This document shows, in pieces, positions 1 to 6,229 of a stretch of 8,053 nucleotides of DNA. Source of the DNA: JAZKSG01 sp964384785 (GTDB taxonomy: Archaea > Thermoplasmatota > E2 > DHVEG-1). The stretch is taken from positions 1 to 8,053 of the forward strand of contig CAYLLH010000047.1 of NCBI GenBank assembly GCA_964384785.1, in the 5' to 3' direction. Under the pieces are notes generated by a model. The model worked only from the letters and a program-made list of their open reading frames with translations, had not been told where the DNA came from and searched no databases. Both the position numbers and the translations under genes were made by a program. Each line of letters starts with the position of its first letter. Positions within the stretch are counted from its first letter, which is position 1.

Positions 1-104
1 GCTACCTCAATTGTTTTTCCTTGAGAAACAGTGCCGACTTCAGGACATTCTGCAACATAATATTTTTTTTCTTTATGAACAACAACGCTAAATGTTTGAT
101 TCAC
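1..104 (-). CDS. HicB-family antitoxin, N-terminal part (runs off the window start)
   Basis: Translating the minus strand from a GTG at 104-102 gives 34 residues before the window edge. They contain the hallmark of HicB-type antitoxins: a beta strand (TFSVVVHKEKKYYVAECPEV), then GTVSQGKTIE, the start of the conserved SQG-x-T-xEE helix. In the family this partial RNase-H-like domain neutralises the HicA mRNA interferase and often represses its own operon. An in-frame TAA lies a short way upstream, so the start must be this GTG or a very near non-ATG codon. No hicA lies upstream, where the usual hicA-hicB order would put it, so the toxin is either downstream outside the window (hicB first) or absent (solitary HicB). 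The family call is firm for so short a piece; whether it is part of a working toxin-antitoxin pair is unknown. It points away from the glycan genes and is probably unrelated to them. Confidence 0.75.
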   Translation of the reverse strand, partial: MNQTFSVVVHKEKKYYVAECPEVGTVSQGKTIEV

Positions 105-135
105 AATTAATACTATACCTATGTAGTATTTAATC
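105..135 (-). promoter_or_regulatory. Putative promoter and palindromic operator of the HicB gene
   Basis: On the minus strand a TTAAATA box (plus positions 127-133) lies 22 nt before the GTG start. This is the spacing expected if an archaeal TATA box drives a leaderless transcript beginning at or next to the start codon. Overlapping it is a perfect 7-bp inverted repeat, AATACTA (109-115) and TAGTATT (124-130), with an 8-nt spacer. HicB proteins with DNA-binding tails repress from palindromes over their promoters, so this is a natural candidate operator. The repeat and spacing are seen directly; promoter and operator function are inferred. Confidence 0.4.
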
Positions 136-185
136 TTTTTTTGTTAATACGTTGTTGGATGTAGACCATAAACCCTTCGCGTCTG

Positions 186-206
186 GAAAAAAACTTGTAT
201 AAAAAA
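186..206 (+). promoter_or_regulatory. Putative archaeal TATA/BRE promoter for the nucleotidyltransferase-GT2 unit
   Basis: TATAAAAA at 198-205 is preceded by a purine-rich stretch (GAAAAAAAC, 186-194) that could serve as a BRE. Initiation about 25 nt downstream would leave a 5' leader of roughly 65 nt before the ATG at 292. The surroundings are A+T-rich, so chance matches are easy; this is the best candidate rather than a certain one. Confidence 0.3.
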
Positions 207-275
207 TTAAATAGAAAAGGCTGTTATGGAAGCTTTGAAGATTTAACAACCATAAAAAAAATAAAGTATGATCAT

Positions 276-283
276 GGAGTGAT
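276..283 (+). promoter_or_regulatory. Shine-Dalgarno of the nucleotidyltransferase gene
   Basis: GGAGTGAT lies 8 nt before the ATG at 292 and matches the anti-Shine-Dalgarno-complementary GGAGGTGAT with one base missing. It fixes the start at 292, which also places the nucleotide-binding loop close to the N-terminus, as the family requires. Confidence 0.6.
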
Positions 284-291
284 GATAGTAA

Positions 292-1026
292 ATGAAAGGA
301 TTAATCCCTGCAGCTGGTATGGGTACAAGATTAAAGCCTATTACGTTAGCTATTCCTAAAGAGCTTTTGATGATTGGTGATAAAGCGGTTATTGAATACG
401 TGATAGATGCGATGAAAACCGTGGGGATAACTGAGATCACCGTTGTTGTCGGCTGGCGTAAACATGCAATACTAGATTATCTAGGATCTGGAGAGCGTTT
501 GGGTGTAAAGATTTCTTATGTTGTTCAAGACGAGCGTAATGGTCTTGCAAAAGCCGTGAGTGCCGGAAAACATGTGATCAATGATGAATCATTCTTAGTG
601 GTGTTAGGTGATGATTTTTTTTATCCGAAAACGTTTTTACAGGATATTTTAGCGTTTCATAAAGCACAAGGTGCGGATGCAACGATTGGTGTAGCTAAAG
701 TAAAAGATGTAACCCGGCATGGGATTATTAAGCCAGGGGAAAATAATGAGATCGTTGATATTGTGGAAAAACCAGCAATGGAGGATGCACCTAGTGATCT
801 TGGTTGTATGGGTGTGTATATTTTTAATCCAGTTATTTTTGATGCAATCCGTAAAACAAAGCCAGGTTATAAAAAAGAATATCAGTTGACTGATTCTATT
901 AAGATTCTAGTAGAAGAAGGTTTTAAGGTCTTGTATTCTCAGATTGATGGTGAACACATTGATGTAGGAACGCTTGAAGATTATCGGAAAGCAAATAAGT
1001 ATCTGTTGAGTAAGTCCTTGGATTAA
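292..1026 (+). CDS. Sugar-1-phosphate nucleotidyltransferase (RmlA/GalU-like)
   Basis: Condenses a sugar-1-phosphate (probably glucose-1-phosphate) with dTTP or UTP to give the activated sugar for glycan assembly; expected in the cytoplasm. The N-terminal signature IPAAGMGTRLKPIT (residues 5-18) with PKELL (22-26) and DK (30-31) is the nucleotide-binding loop and catalytic lysine region of the NTP_transferase family. GDD at 106-108 is the likely metal/sugar-phosphate site, VEKP lies near 158, and a GT-like DVGTLEDY segment near 224 closes the core. At 244 residues it is the short core form without the C-terminal dimerisation tail of classical 290-residue RmlA. The IPAAG-GTR form and PKELL resemble UTP-glucose-1-phosphate uridylyltransferases, while GTRLKPIT resembles thymidylyltransferases, so the nucleotide is left open. 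It is followed after 16 nt by the GT2 gene, so the two are probably co-transcribed. Family certain, exact substrate not. Confidence 0.88.
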   Translation: MKGLIPAAGMGTRLKPITLAIPKELLMIGDKAVIEYVIDAMKTVGITEITVVVGWRKHAILDYLGSGERLGVKISYVVQDERNGLAKAVSAGKHVINDESFLVVLGDDFFYPKTFLQDILAFHKAQGADATIGVAKVKDVTRHGIIKPGENNEIVDIVEKPAMEDAPSDLGCMGVYIFNPVIFDAIRKTKPGYKKEYQLTDSIKILVEEGFKVLYSQIDGEHIDVGTLEDYRKANKYLLSKSLD

Positions 1027-1027
1027 T

Positions 1028-1031
1028 GGAG
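1028..1031 (+). promoter_or_regulatory. Shine-Dalgarno of the GT2 gene
   Basis: GGAG begins two bases after the stop of the preceding gene and lies 11 nt before the ATG at 1043. It supports that start and reinitiation within one operon. Confidence 0.5.
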
Positions 1032-1042
1032 CTTTTAATATC

Positions 1043-1783
1043 ATGAACGAAAAGGCGAAACGTGGTTTGGTTTCTGTTGTTATTCCTACGATTCCATCTA
1101 GAAAAGATGATCTTAACCGGGCGTTAGATTCAGTTAAGAATCAAACATACCAGTATATCGAAATCATTGTTGTTGATGAAGGGCTACCTGCATGTGATCA
1201 AAGAAATATTGGTATAAAACGATCCACTGGTGAATTCATTGCGTTTCTTGATGATGATGATATTTGGCTTCCTGAAAAAATAGAGGAACAAGTTGCATTG
1301 TTGAATAAAAAAGAGTTTATTGATGTTGGTCTTTGTGTTACTTGGATTTTAGATAAAAGATTTGGGACAGAACGAGTCAATAAAACACCTGAGATTATTA
1401 CTCATGATTATGTTTTAGATGCGTTTAATCTGCAGTCGACATCTGCATATCTTTTTCGATCTATTCAATTAAAAAAAACAGGCGGTTTTGATACATCTTT
1501 ATCTTCGGCTCACGAGTATGATTTAGCTATTCGTATATCTAAAAATAATCCAATTGTTACCGTTCCTAAAGCGTTAGTCGTTCAACATGGGACAAAAGGT
1601 CAGATTTCTGAGAACTGGAAAGGAAAAATTCAGGGTATGCTTGGTATTTATAAGAAATATCATAAAGAATATACAATTAAAAACCATTTGAAACTATTAG
1701 GAATTATTTGTTTGTACCTGTCAGCATATTTTATTGGAAATCGTATTCATTTATTTATTATTCCATTTAAAGAAAAGACTTGA
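1043..1783 (+). CDS. Family 2 (GT-A fold) glycosyltransferase
   Basis: Transfers a sugar from a nucleotide-sugar donor to a lipid-linked or growing glycan at the cytoplasmic membrane face. The GT2 core is clear: VSVVIPTI (10-17) begins the Rossmann-like half; ALDSVKNQTY (27-36) and IIVVDEG (41-47) follow, with D45 the uracil/nucleotide-contact Asp. RNIG and TGEFIAFLDDDDIWLPEK (62-79) hold the metal-binding DxD (D70-D73). HEYDLAIRI near 157-165 matches the ED-type catalytic-base region. Length 246 is on the short side for the family. The last 30 or so residues are hydrophobic (LLGIICLYLSAYFIG followed by LFIIPF) and may anchor the enzyme to the membrane. It sits 16 nt behind the nucleotidyltransferase and its 3' end converges on the epimerase gene with a gap of only 32 nt. 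Donor and acceptor cannot be read from the sequence. Confidence 0.88.
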   Translation: MNEKAKRGLVSVVIPTIPSRKDDLNRALDSVKNQTYQYIEIIVVDEGLPACDQRNIGIKRSTGEFIAFLDDDDIWLPEKIEEQVALLNKKEFIDVGLCVTWILDKRFGTERVNKTPEIITHDYVLDAFNLQSTSAYLFRSIQLKKTGGFDTSLSSAHEYDLAIRISKNNPIVTVPKALVVQHGTKGQISENWKGKIQGMLGIYKKYHKEYTIKNHLKLLGIICLYLSAYFIGNRIHLFIIPFKEKT

Positions 1784-1792
1784 TAAAAAATA
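1784..1792 (-). terminator. Possible oligo-T terminator for the epimerase gene
   Basis: On the minus strand the 32-nt convergent gap ends in a run of six T (plus positions 1785-1790) about 25 nt after the epimerase stop. Archaeal termination usually depends on such T tracts without a hairpin, and no stem-loop is visible. The plus-strand side has only scattered T, so termination of the GT2 unit is not apparent. Confidence 0.3.
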
Positions 1793-1815
1793 GATTGTAT
1801 TAGTTCTTACTTATC

Positions 1816-2778
1816 CTACATCTCTTTGATGCCATAATATTTTAGATACCATTCTACAAACTTTTCTAAGCCTTCTTTTAGACTTGTTTTTGGATTGAAA
1901 TCTAGTAATTTTTGTGATTTTTTGATATCTGCATAGGTTTCTTTCATATCACCTAGTTGAAGTGGAAGCATATTTTTTTCTACTTTTTTTCCAATTTTTT
2001 CTTCAAGGATATGAATGAAATCTAATAGATTCACGGGTGTGTTGTTTCCGAGGTTAAATATTTCATAATCATTTTTTTTGTTAATACTTGAAATAACACC
2101 CTCTACGATATCATCAATATAGGTGAAATCTCTTTTCATATCACCGTGATTATATACATCGATTGTTTCATCTTTTACAATTTTTTCAGTAAAGCTATAA
2201 TATGCCATATCTGGTCTTCCCCATGGACCATACACTGTAAAAAAACGTAGACCTGTCATTGGAATGTGGTAAAGATGATGATATGAGTATGCCATGAGTT
2301 CATTAGCTACTTTGGTTGCTGCGTAAAAAGAAGCTGGTTTATTGACGGTGTCTTCAACTGAAAAAGGAACTTTTTTATTACCTCCGTAAACACTAGAAGA
2401 GGAGGCAAATACCAAGTTTTCAATGTTAGACTGTCTAGCTATTTCTAAAATATTGGTAAAGCCTTCTAGATTTGATTGTTGATAAGCAAAAGGGTTTTTT
2501 ATTGAGTAACGAACACCTGCTTGAGCCGCTAGATGACATATCTTATTTATTGTATTTTTCTCAAAAATGGTTTGTAACGCTTTTTTATCACAAAGATCCT
2601 TATGATAAAACGTGAAATTTTCATAGTTTTCAAGGATTTTGTTTCTATTCCATTTCAATTCTTGAGAGTAATAATCATTAACATTATCTAAACCAATGAC
2701 TGTTTCTCCTTTTTCAAGTAATGTTTTTGAAACATGAAACCCAACAAAGCCTGCGCTTCCCGTTACAAATATCGTCAT
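1816..2778 (-). CDS. NAD-dependent nucleotide-sugar epimerase, UDP-glucuronate 4-epimerase type
   Basis: Extended short-chain dehydrogenase/reductase expected to interconvert UDP-glucuronate and UDP-galacturonate by C4 oxidation-reduction. Seen: the NAD loop TGSAGFVG (6-13), then LDNVNDYY (30-37), which with the following LK-xxR is characteristic of the UDP-GlcA 4-epimerase (CapI/GAE) branch. HLAAQAGVRYS lies at 82-92 and the SSSSVYG active-site strand at 126-132. The catalytic YxxxK is Y152/K156, and RFFTVYGPWGRPDMA (178-192) is again typical of this branch. Length 320 is normal. The start is supported by GTGAT 5 nt upstream. It lies alone on the minus strand between two plus-strand units, with its own probable promoter. 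A UDP-glucose dehydrogenase that would make its substrate is not in the window. Family certain; uronate specificity likely from the signature motifs but not proven. Confidence 0.88.
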   Translation of the reverse strand: MTIFVTGSAGFVGFHVSKTLLEKGETVIGLDNVNDYYSQELKWNRNKILENYENFTFYHKDLCDKKALQTIFEKNTINKICHLAAQAGVRYSIKNPFAYQQSNLEGFTNILEIARQSNIENLVFASSSSVYGGNKKVPFSVEDTVNKPASFYAATKVANELMAYSYHHLYHIPMTGLRFFTVYGPWGRPDMAYYSFTEKIVKDETIDVYNHGDMKRDFTYIDDIVEGVISSINKKNDYEIFNLGNNTPVNLLDFIHILEEKIGKKVEKNMLPLQLGDMKETYADIKKSQKLLDFNPKTSLKEGLEKFVEWYLKYYGIKEM

Positions 2779-2783
2779 AATTA

Positions 2784-2788
2784 ATCAC
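2784..2788 (-). promoter_or_regulatory. Shine-Dalgarno of the epimerase gene
   Basis: On the minus strand GTGAT lies 5 nt before the ATG, part of the GGTGAT motif complementary to the 16S rRNA 3' end and often used in archaea. It supports the start at 2778. Confidence 0.45.
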
Positions 2789-2823
2789 ATTTTCAAAGTA
2801 GATCTATTTTGAATGATTGAATA

Positions 2824-2833
2824 GATATAAAAG
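2824..2833 (-). promoter_or_regulatory. Putative TATA box in the divergent gap between epimerase and GT4 genes
   Basis: On the minus strand this reads CTTTTATATC, a good TATA-box match, placing initiation near 2800 and a leader of about 20 nt before the epimerase start. On the plus strand the same segment reads GATATAAAAG, so it might also serve the GT4 gene at 2967 with a leader of about 110 nt. No better TATA box for that gene was found in the 188-nt gap, which is otherwise A-rich and without clear repeats. Confidence 0.35.
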
Positions 2834-2950
2834 ACCTTTTGTATTCCTTTTTTAAACAAGCAGACAATAAAAAAAATTCAGCATTGTAGTTGAAAAAAAG
2901 AATAAAACAAAAAACTATTCATAAAACAAATGATATTACTAAAGAGATTT

Positions 2951-2958
2951 AAGGAATG
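2951..2958 (+). promoter_or_regulatory. Shine-Dalgarno of the first GT4 gene
   Basis: AAGGAATG lies ahead of the ATG at 2967, with 12 nt between the GG and the start. The spacing is a little long but it is the only purine-rich element nearby. Confidence 0.35.
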
Positions 2959-2966
2959 AAATACTC

Positions 2967-4178
2967 ATGGCTGATACATCTTTTAACGATAAGAATTTGT
3001 TAATTATTACTAATGGTTATCCCTGCAAGGAATGGGATACTAATATTACATTTGTTAAAGCTCAAGTTGATGAGTTAAAACAATATTTTAACAATATCGT
3101 TGTAATTGTTCAAAACCCGTATTTTCCTAAGTTTCTTTCAAAACTACATTTTCTTCCTCAGTTATTTCGGAATTACTCTAAAACCAAAGATTATTCATAT
3201 GATAACGTTACTGTTTTTTATCCTCGTTATTTTACGTTTCCAGAAGGGATCTTTGATAGATTCAGAGGAGATTCTTGTTATCGATCCGTTGTTAGATGTA
3301 TTGAAAAAAACAATATCAATTTTGATCTGATACATGCACATTTCAGCTGGCCAAGTGGTTATGTAGCTGTAAAACTAAAAGAAAGATATCAAAAAAACGT
3401 TCTTCTTCATATTCGGGAAAACAAAGGATGGCTCGATAGACAACTCTCTGAAAATCCAAAGAGAACTCATGATATTTGGTCTAGATCAGATTGTCTGATC
3501 AGGGTAAATAAAAGAGATGTGTCATTGTTAAAAAAATATAATCCTCGTGTGTTTACCGTTTATAATGGTGTCGATACAAAACAGTTTAAAGTAATTGATA
3601 AAAAAACTGATTTGAAAAAACAATTTTCTTTTCCAGTTGATAAAAAAATTATTCTTAATGTTGGAAATCTTAGAAACTGGCATAAGAACCAATTAACACT
3701 TTTGAAAGCCTTAGTTATATTAAAAGAAAAAAGAAATGATTTTTATACTGTTTTTATTGGTGAAGGAGAAGATAAAAAAACTTTTGAATCTTTTATTCAT
3801 CAACAGGATCTAGAAAAATTTTGTTGTTTATATGGAACTATTCCTAATGAAAAAATGCCATTAGTTATGAATGCTTCAGATGTTTTTGCGTTTCCTAGTT
3901 TTTATGAAGGAAATCCAAATGTGTTCTTTGAAGCACAATCTTGTGGACTACCCTATGTTGGAACAACTGTAGGTGATATTAAAGATATCCTTAATTCTGA
4001 AAAAAAAGGATACATTCTTCAAGATGCAACAGATGCAGAAGAGTTAGCAGAATTATTAAACAGAACATTAGATCAAGCTTGGGATAAAAATTTTATTTCA
4101 AATGAAATGAAAAGATTTGATAGAAAGAATACTATAAAACAACTTTTAAAGGTTTATCAAAAATATTTAAAGGATTAA
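2967..4178 (+). CDS. Family 4 (GT-B fold) glycosyltransferase
   Basis: Retaining glycosyltransferase that adds one sugar from a nucleotide-sugar donor during surface-glycan assembly; soluble or peripheral at the membrane. The N-terminal half carries NLLIITNGYPCKEWDTNITFV (10-30) and DLIHAHFSWPSG (near 120-131), the usual acceptor-side features. VYNGVDTKQF (near 198-207) marks the domain junction. The C-terminal half holds ILNVGNLRNWHKNQ (near 229-242) and the donor-binding EX7E motif intact as E314 and E322 in FYEGNPNVFFEA. Length 403 is normal for GT4. It is the first gene of the long plus-strand run and lies about 40 nt before the TupA-like gene. Donor and linkage cannot be predicted. No signal peptide or transmembrane segment is evident. 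Confidence 0.9.
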   Translation: MADTSFNDKNLLIITNGYPCKEWDTNITFVKAQVDELKQYFNNIVVIVQNPYFPKFLSKLHFLPQLFRNYSKTKDYSYDNVTVFYPRYFTFPEGIFDRFRGDSCYRSVVRCIEKNNINFDLIHAHFSWPSGYVAVKLKERYQKNVLLHIRENKGWLDRQLSENPKRTHDIWSRSDCLIRVNKRDVSLLKKYNPRVFTVYNGVDTKQFKVIDKKTDLKKQFSFPVDKKIILNVGNLRNWHKNQLTLLKALVILKEKRNDFYTVFIGEGEDKKTFESFIHQQDLEKFCCLYGTIPNEKMPLVMNASDVFAFPSFYEGNPNVFFEAQSCGLPYVGTTVGDIKDILNSEKKGYILQDATDAEELAELLNRTLDQAWDKNFISNEMKRFDRKNTIKQLLKVYQKYLKD

Positions 4179-4207
4179 ATAATTGTTGATGAAAAGGAAA
4201 CAGCAGG

Positions 4208-5161
4208 TTGAATGAAGGGATGAGTCTAAAAAAGCGTGTTAATGAAATTCATTTGCAGTATTTTCCTCAAATTTATGTGGTTACAAAGAATGTATATGAA
4301 TATTTTTTCTTTTGTTTAAATAAGGCATCTGATTTTTATTTTGAAAAAAAAAGATTTAGAAAAAAAACGGGGTATTCACTTCATCTTGAAAATCCACGGA
4401 GTTTTAATGAAAAGATTATTTGGAAAAAAGTTCATGATCGTAATCCGTTATTGCCTAAGACTGCAGATAAGTTCAGGGTTCGTTCTTATGTCAAAGAACT
4501 GCTTGGGGAAGAAGAGGGAGAAAAGATCTTGATTCCGTTGTTGTATGTGACGGATAATTCAGATTCTATTCCGTTTGATACACTTCCTAAGGATTTTGTG
4601 ATTAAAGCAAATCATGGTAATGGATGGAATATTATCGTAAGAGATGGTGTTTTTGATAAACGAGAGATTTTGAAAAGATGTAAGGTATGGTTGAAGGTTC
4701 CATATGGTTTGGAAAAAGTGGAATGGGGATATAAGGATATTGAAAGAAGGATCATTATTGAAAAGTTTTTGCTAGATAAGAAAGGACGGATTCCAAATGA
4801 TTTTAAATTTTTTGTGTTTGCTGGGAAGTGTAAAATGATTCAAGTTGATTTTGATCGATTTGAACATCATACCAGATCATTGTTTGATGAACAGTGGAAT
4901 TATTTAGATGTCTCGTTACGATTTCCGAAAGGAAAAAACATTGACAAACCAGTTCAGTTTAAAAAAATGAAAAAGATAGCAGAAAAGTTAGGTGAAAACT
5001 TTGATTTTGTCAGAGTTGATTTTTATACCTTGGATGATAAGATGTATATTGGGGAGATGACGCATTATCCAGGGACGGGAAATGAAGAATTCAAACCAAG
5101 AAGTAAGGATTTTGAGTTGGGAGAAGAATTTGAGATTAAACCGAAGTATTGGAAGAATTAA
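4208..5161 (+). CDS. TupA-like ATP-grasp ligase
   Basis: Resembles the ATPgrasp_TupA family, named for TupA, which alkaliphilic Bacillus needs to make teichuronopeptide, a cell-wall copolymer of polyglutamate and polyglucuronate. ATP-grasp enzymes join a carboxylate to an amine through an acyl phosphate. Family features seen: PRSFNEKIIWKK (63-74), DRNPLLPKTADKFRVR (77-92), LIPLL (108-112), then DFVIKANHGNGWNIIV (129-144) with the probable ATP-contacting K133. RRIIIEKFL lies at 180-188, PNDFKFFVF at 196-204, and VRVDFY (D271) and GEMTHYPGTG (E283) are late Asp/Glu residues suited to Mg-ATP. Numbering is from a TTG at 4208 (317 aa), with AAAAGG about 10 nt upstream; an ATG at 4220 (313 aa) is equally possible but its purine run abuts the start. 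The stop lies 2 nt before the CapA-like start, suggesting coupled expression. The substrate is unknown; attachment of an amino acid to a uronic acid is an inference from context. Confidence 0.8.
   Translation: MNEGMSLKKRVNEIHLQYFPQIYVVTKNVYEYFFFCLNKASDFYFEKKRFRKKTGYSLHLENPRSFNEKIIWKKVHDRNPLLPKTADKFRVRSYVKELLGEEEGEKILIPLLYVTDNSDSIPFDTLPKDFVIKANHGNGWNIIVRDGVFDKREILKRCKVWLKVPYGLEKVEWGYKDIERRIIIEKFLLDKKGRIPNDFKFFVFAGKCKMIQVDFDRFEHHTRSLFDEQWNYLDVSLRFPKGKNIDKPVQFKKMKKIAEKLGENFDFVRVDFYTLDDKMYIGEMTHYPGTGNEEFKPRSKDFELGEEFEIKPKYWKN
5150..5155 (+). promoter_or_regulatory. Shine-Dalgarno that decides the CapA-like start
   Basis: TGGAAG inside the last codons of the TupA-like gene lies 8 nt before the ATG at 5164. 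This favours that ATG over the in-frame TTG at 5149, which would add five residues ahead of the family's usual short beta strand. Confidence 0.5.
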
Positions 5162-5163
5162 CC

Positions 5164-6117
5164 ATGGATAGATTAGCGTTTTTAGGTGATACGTCATTTC
5201 ATGATTTTCGAGGGAATCCTGATTTTACAAAGGTAGTTAAAGAGTTAACTGACTCTCTTATTATTTTAAATTTAGAATCCCCAATTACAACTCAGTGCAA
5301 GAATATCAAAGATAAGGTATGTTTGAAACAAAAACCGGAAGTGATTTCTTTTCTAAAAGAATTGAATCCGTTTTTGATTAACATTGGAAATAATCATATT
5401 AATGATTATGGAAATAAGGGAGTGAAAGAAACCGTTCAGTTGTTAGAAAAAGATGATTTTGAGGTGATCGGGGCAGGTGAATTTGATACGGATCATAATA
5501 TTTTTGTTGATAAGAAACATAATATTGCTTTTTTTTCGTATGTAACAAGGGAAACTGATTTGTCATCGCCTACTTTGTTTGAAACACCTTTGCTTCAGGG
5601 TCCTAAAGAACTTTCATTACACATGTTTATCAAGCAATCTGAACGGTACTCTGATTTTAAAAAAGTGTTATTATTGCATTGGGGAGAAGAAGAGATAAGA
5701 TTTCCTCTGAAAATGCAACGGGTGAAAGCAAAAGAATTGATTGATGCTGGAGCTGATTTAATCATTGGATCTCATGCTCACCTTGTTCAAGGATATGAAA
5801 CATATAACGATAACTACATTTTTTATTCATTGGGTAACTTCTTTTTTCCAGATATTAGTAATGAGACGTCTCGAAAACGGCAAACCAAGCAAAATAGGAA
5901 ATCAATAATTCCAATTGTTACTAGTGATTTAACATTAGAAAAAATCATAACGGTGTATCATGATACTCATAATAAGATAAAAGTCTTGGAAAATGATAAG
6001 GAAATTAAGGTGTTATCTAAAAAAATGGATAATAGATTTTACCAGGTACTAATTGATTATGAATTAGTGAAAAGAGATACGGTGAAAGGATTAATTAGGA
6101 AATTAAGAGTAAAATAA
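5164..6117 (+). CDS. CapA-like (PGA_cap) metallophosphoesterase-fold protein
   Basis: Member of the CapA/PgsA family, whose founders act in poly-gamma-glutamate capsule synthesis. The fold is that of calcineurin-like phosphoesterases and the chemistry is still debated. The metal-site motifs are all present: FLGD (6-9), NLESPIT (36-42), IGNNHINDYG (74-83), LLHWGEE (170-176), GSHAHLVQGYE (202-212) and FYSLGNFFF (220-228). From the preferred ATG it has 317 residues. It starts directly with the first core strand, so it lacks the N-terminal membrane anchor of classical CapA/PgsA and is probably cytoplasmic. No CapB/PgsB or CapC/PgsC gene is nearby, so ordinary polyglutamate synthesis is not indicated. 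Its start lies 2 nt after the TupA-like stop, which argues for a joint role in adding or editing an amino-acid substituent on the glycan. Family sure; function inferred. Confidence 0.87.
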   Translation: MDRLAFLGDTSFHDFRGNPDFTKVVKELTDSLIILNLESPITTQCKNIKDKVCLKQKPEVISFLKELNPFLINIGNNHINDYGNKGVKETVQLLEKDDFEVIGAGEFDTDHNIFVDKKHNIAFFSYVTRETDLSSPTLFETPLLQGPKELSLHMFIKQSERYSDFKKVLLLHWGEEEIRFPLKMQRVKAKELIDAGADLIIGSHAHLVQGYETYNDNYIFYSLGNFFFPDISNETSRKRQTKQNRKSIIPIVTSDLTLEKIITVYHDTHNKIKVLENDKEIKVLSKKMDNRFYQVLIDYELVKRDTVKGLIRKLRVK

Positions 6118-6169
6118 ATGAGATTAGTCAATTTAATATGGAAATAAAAAAAAATCAATATGAAAGGTA

Positions 6170-6229
6170 ATGAAAGGATTTTTACGTATGTTAAGTGAAA
6201 AAAATATTTCAACTGGTAATTTGATATGA
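6170..6229 (+). other. Short upstream reading frame coupled to the second GT4 gene (possible leader or duplicated N-terminus)
   Basis: An ATG at 6170 opens 19 codons (a second in-frame ATG is at 6188) and ends in TGA at 6227-6229, overlapping the GT4 start as ATGA. AAAGG at 6173-6177 sits about 10 nt before the ATG at 6188. The peptide ends in EKNISTGNLI, whose NISTG mirrors NIATG at residues 13-17 of the GT4 protein, read in a different frame. It may be a translated leader, a remnant of a duplicated N-terminus, or chance. No known family is recognised. Confidence 0.22.

Noticed and set aside
134..141. T-rich run as a plus-strand terminator
   Set aside because: No plus-strand gene ends before it; it lies upstream of the HicB promoter region on the other strand.
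243..440. 65-residue minus-strand frame over the nucleotidyltransferase start
   Set aside because: Antisense shadow of a gene with clear family motifs; low-complexity peptide and no supporting signals.
1198..1380. 60-residue minus-strand frame inside the GT2 gene
   Set aside because: Antisense to the conserved DDDD region; no recognisable motif or ribosome site.
3106..3330. 74-residue plus-strand frame inside the first GT4 gene
   Set aside because: Out-of-frame shadow; hydrophobic character comes from A+T-rich codons and the host gene is intact across it.
4341..4532. 63-residue plus-strand frame inside the TupA-like gene
   Set aside because: Lys/Arg-rich out-of-frame reading of A-rich DNA; the ligase frame is uninterrupted.
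5149..5163. TTG start for the CapA-like gene overlapping the TupA-like stop
   Set aside because: The ATG at 5164 has a well-spaced TGGAAG and places the first beta strand at the N-terminus as in the family.
4988..5197. 69-residue minus-strand frame over the TupA/CapA junction
   Set aside because: Antisense shadow; the two plus-strand proteins account for the sequence.
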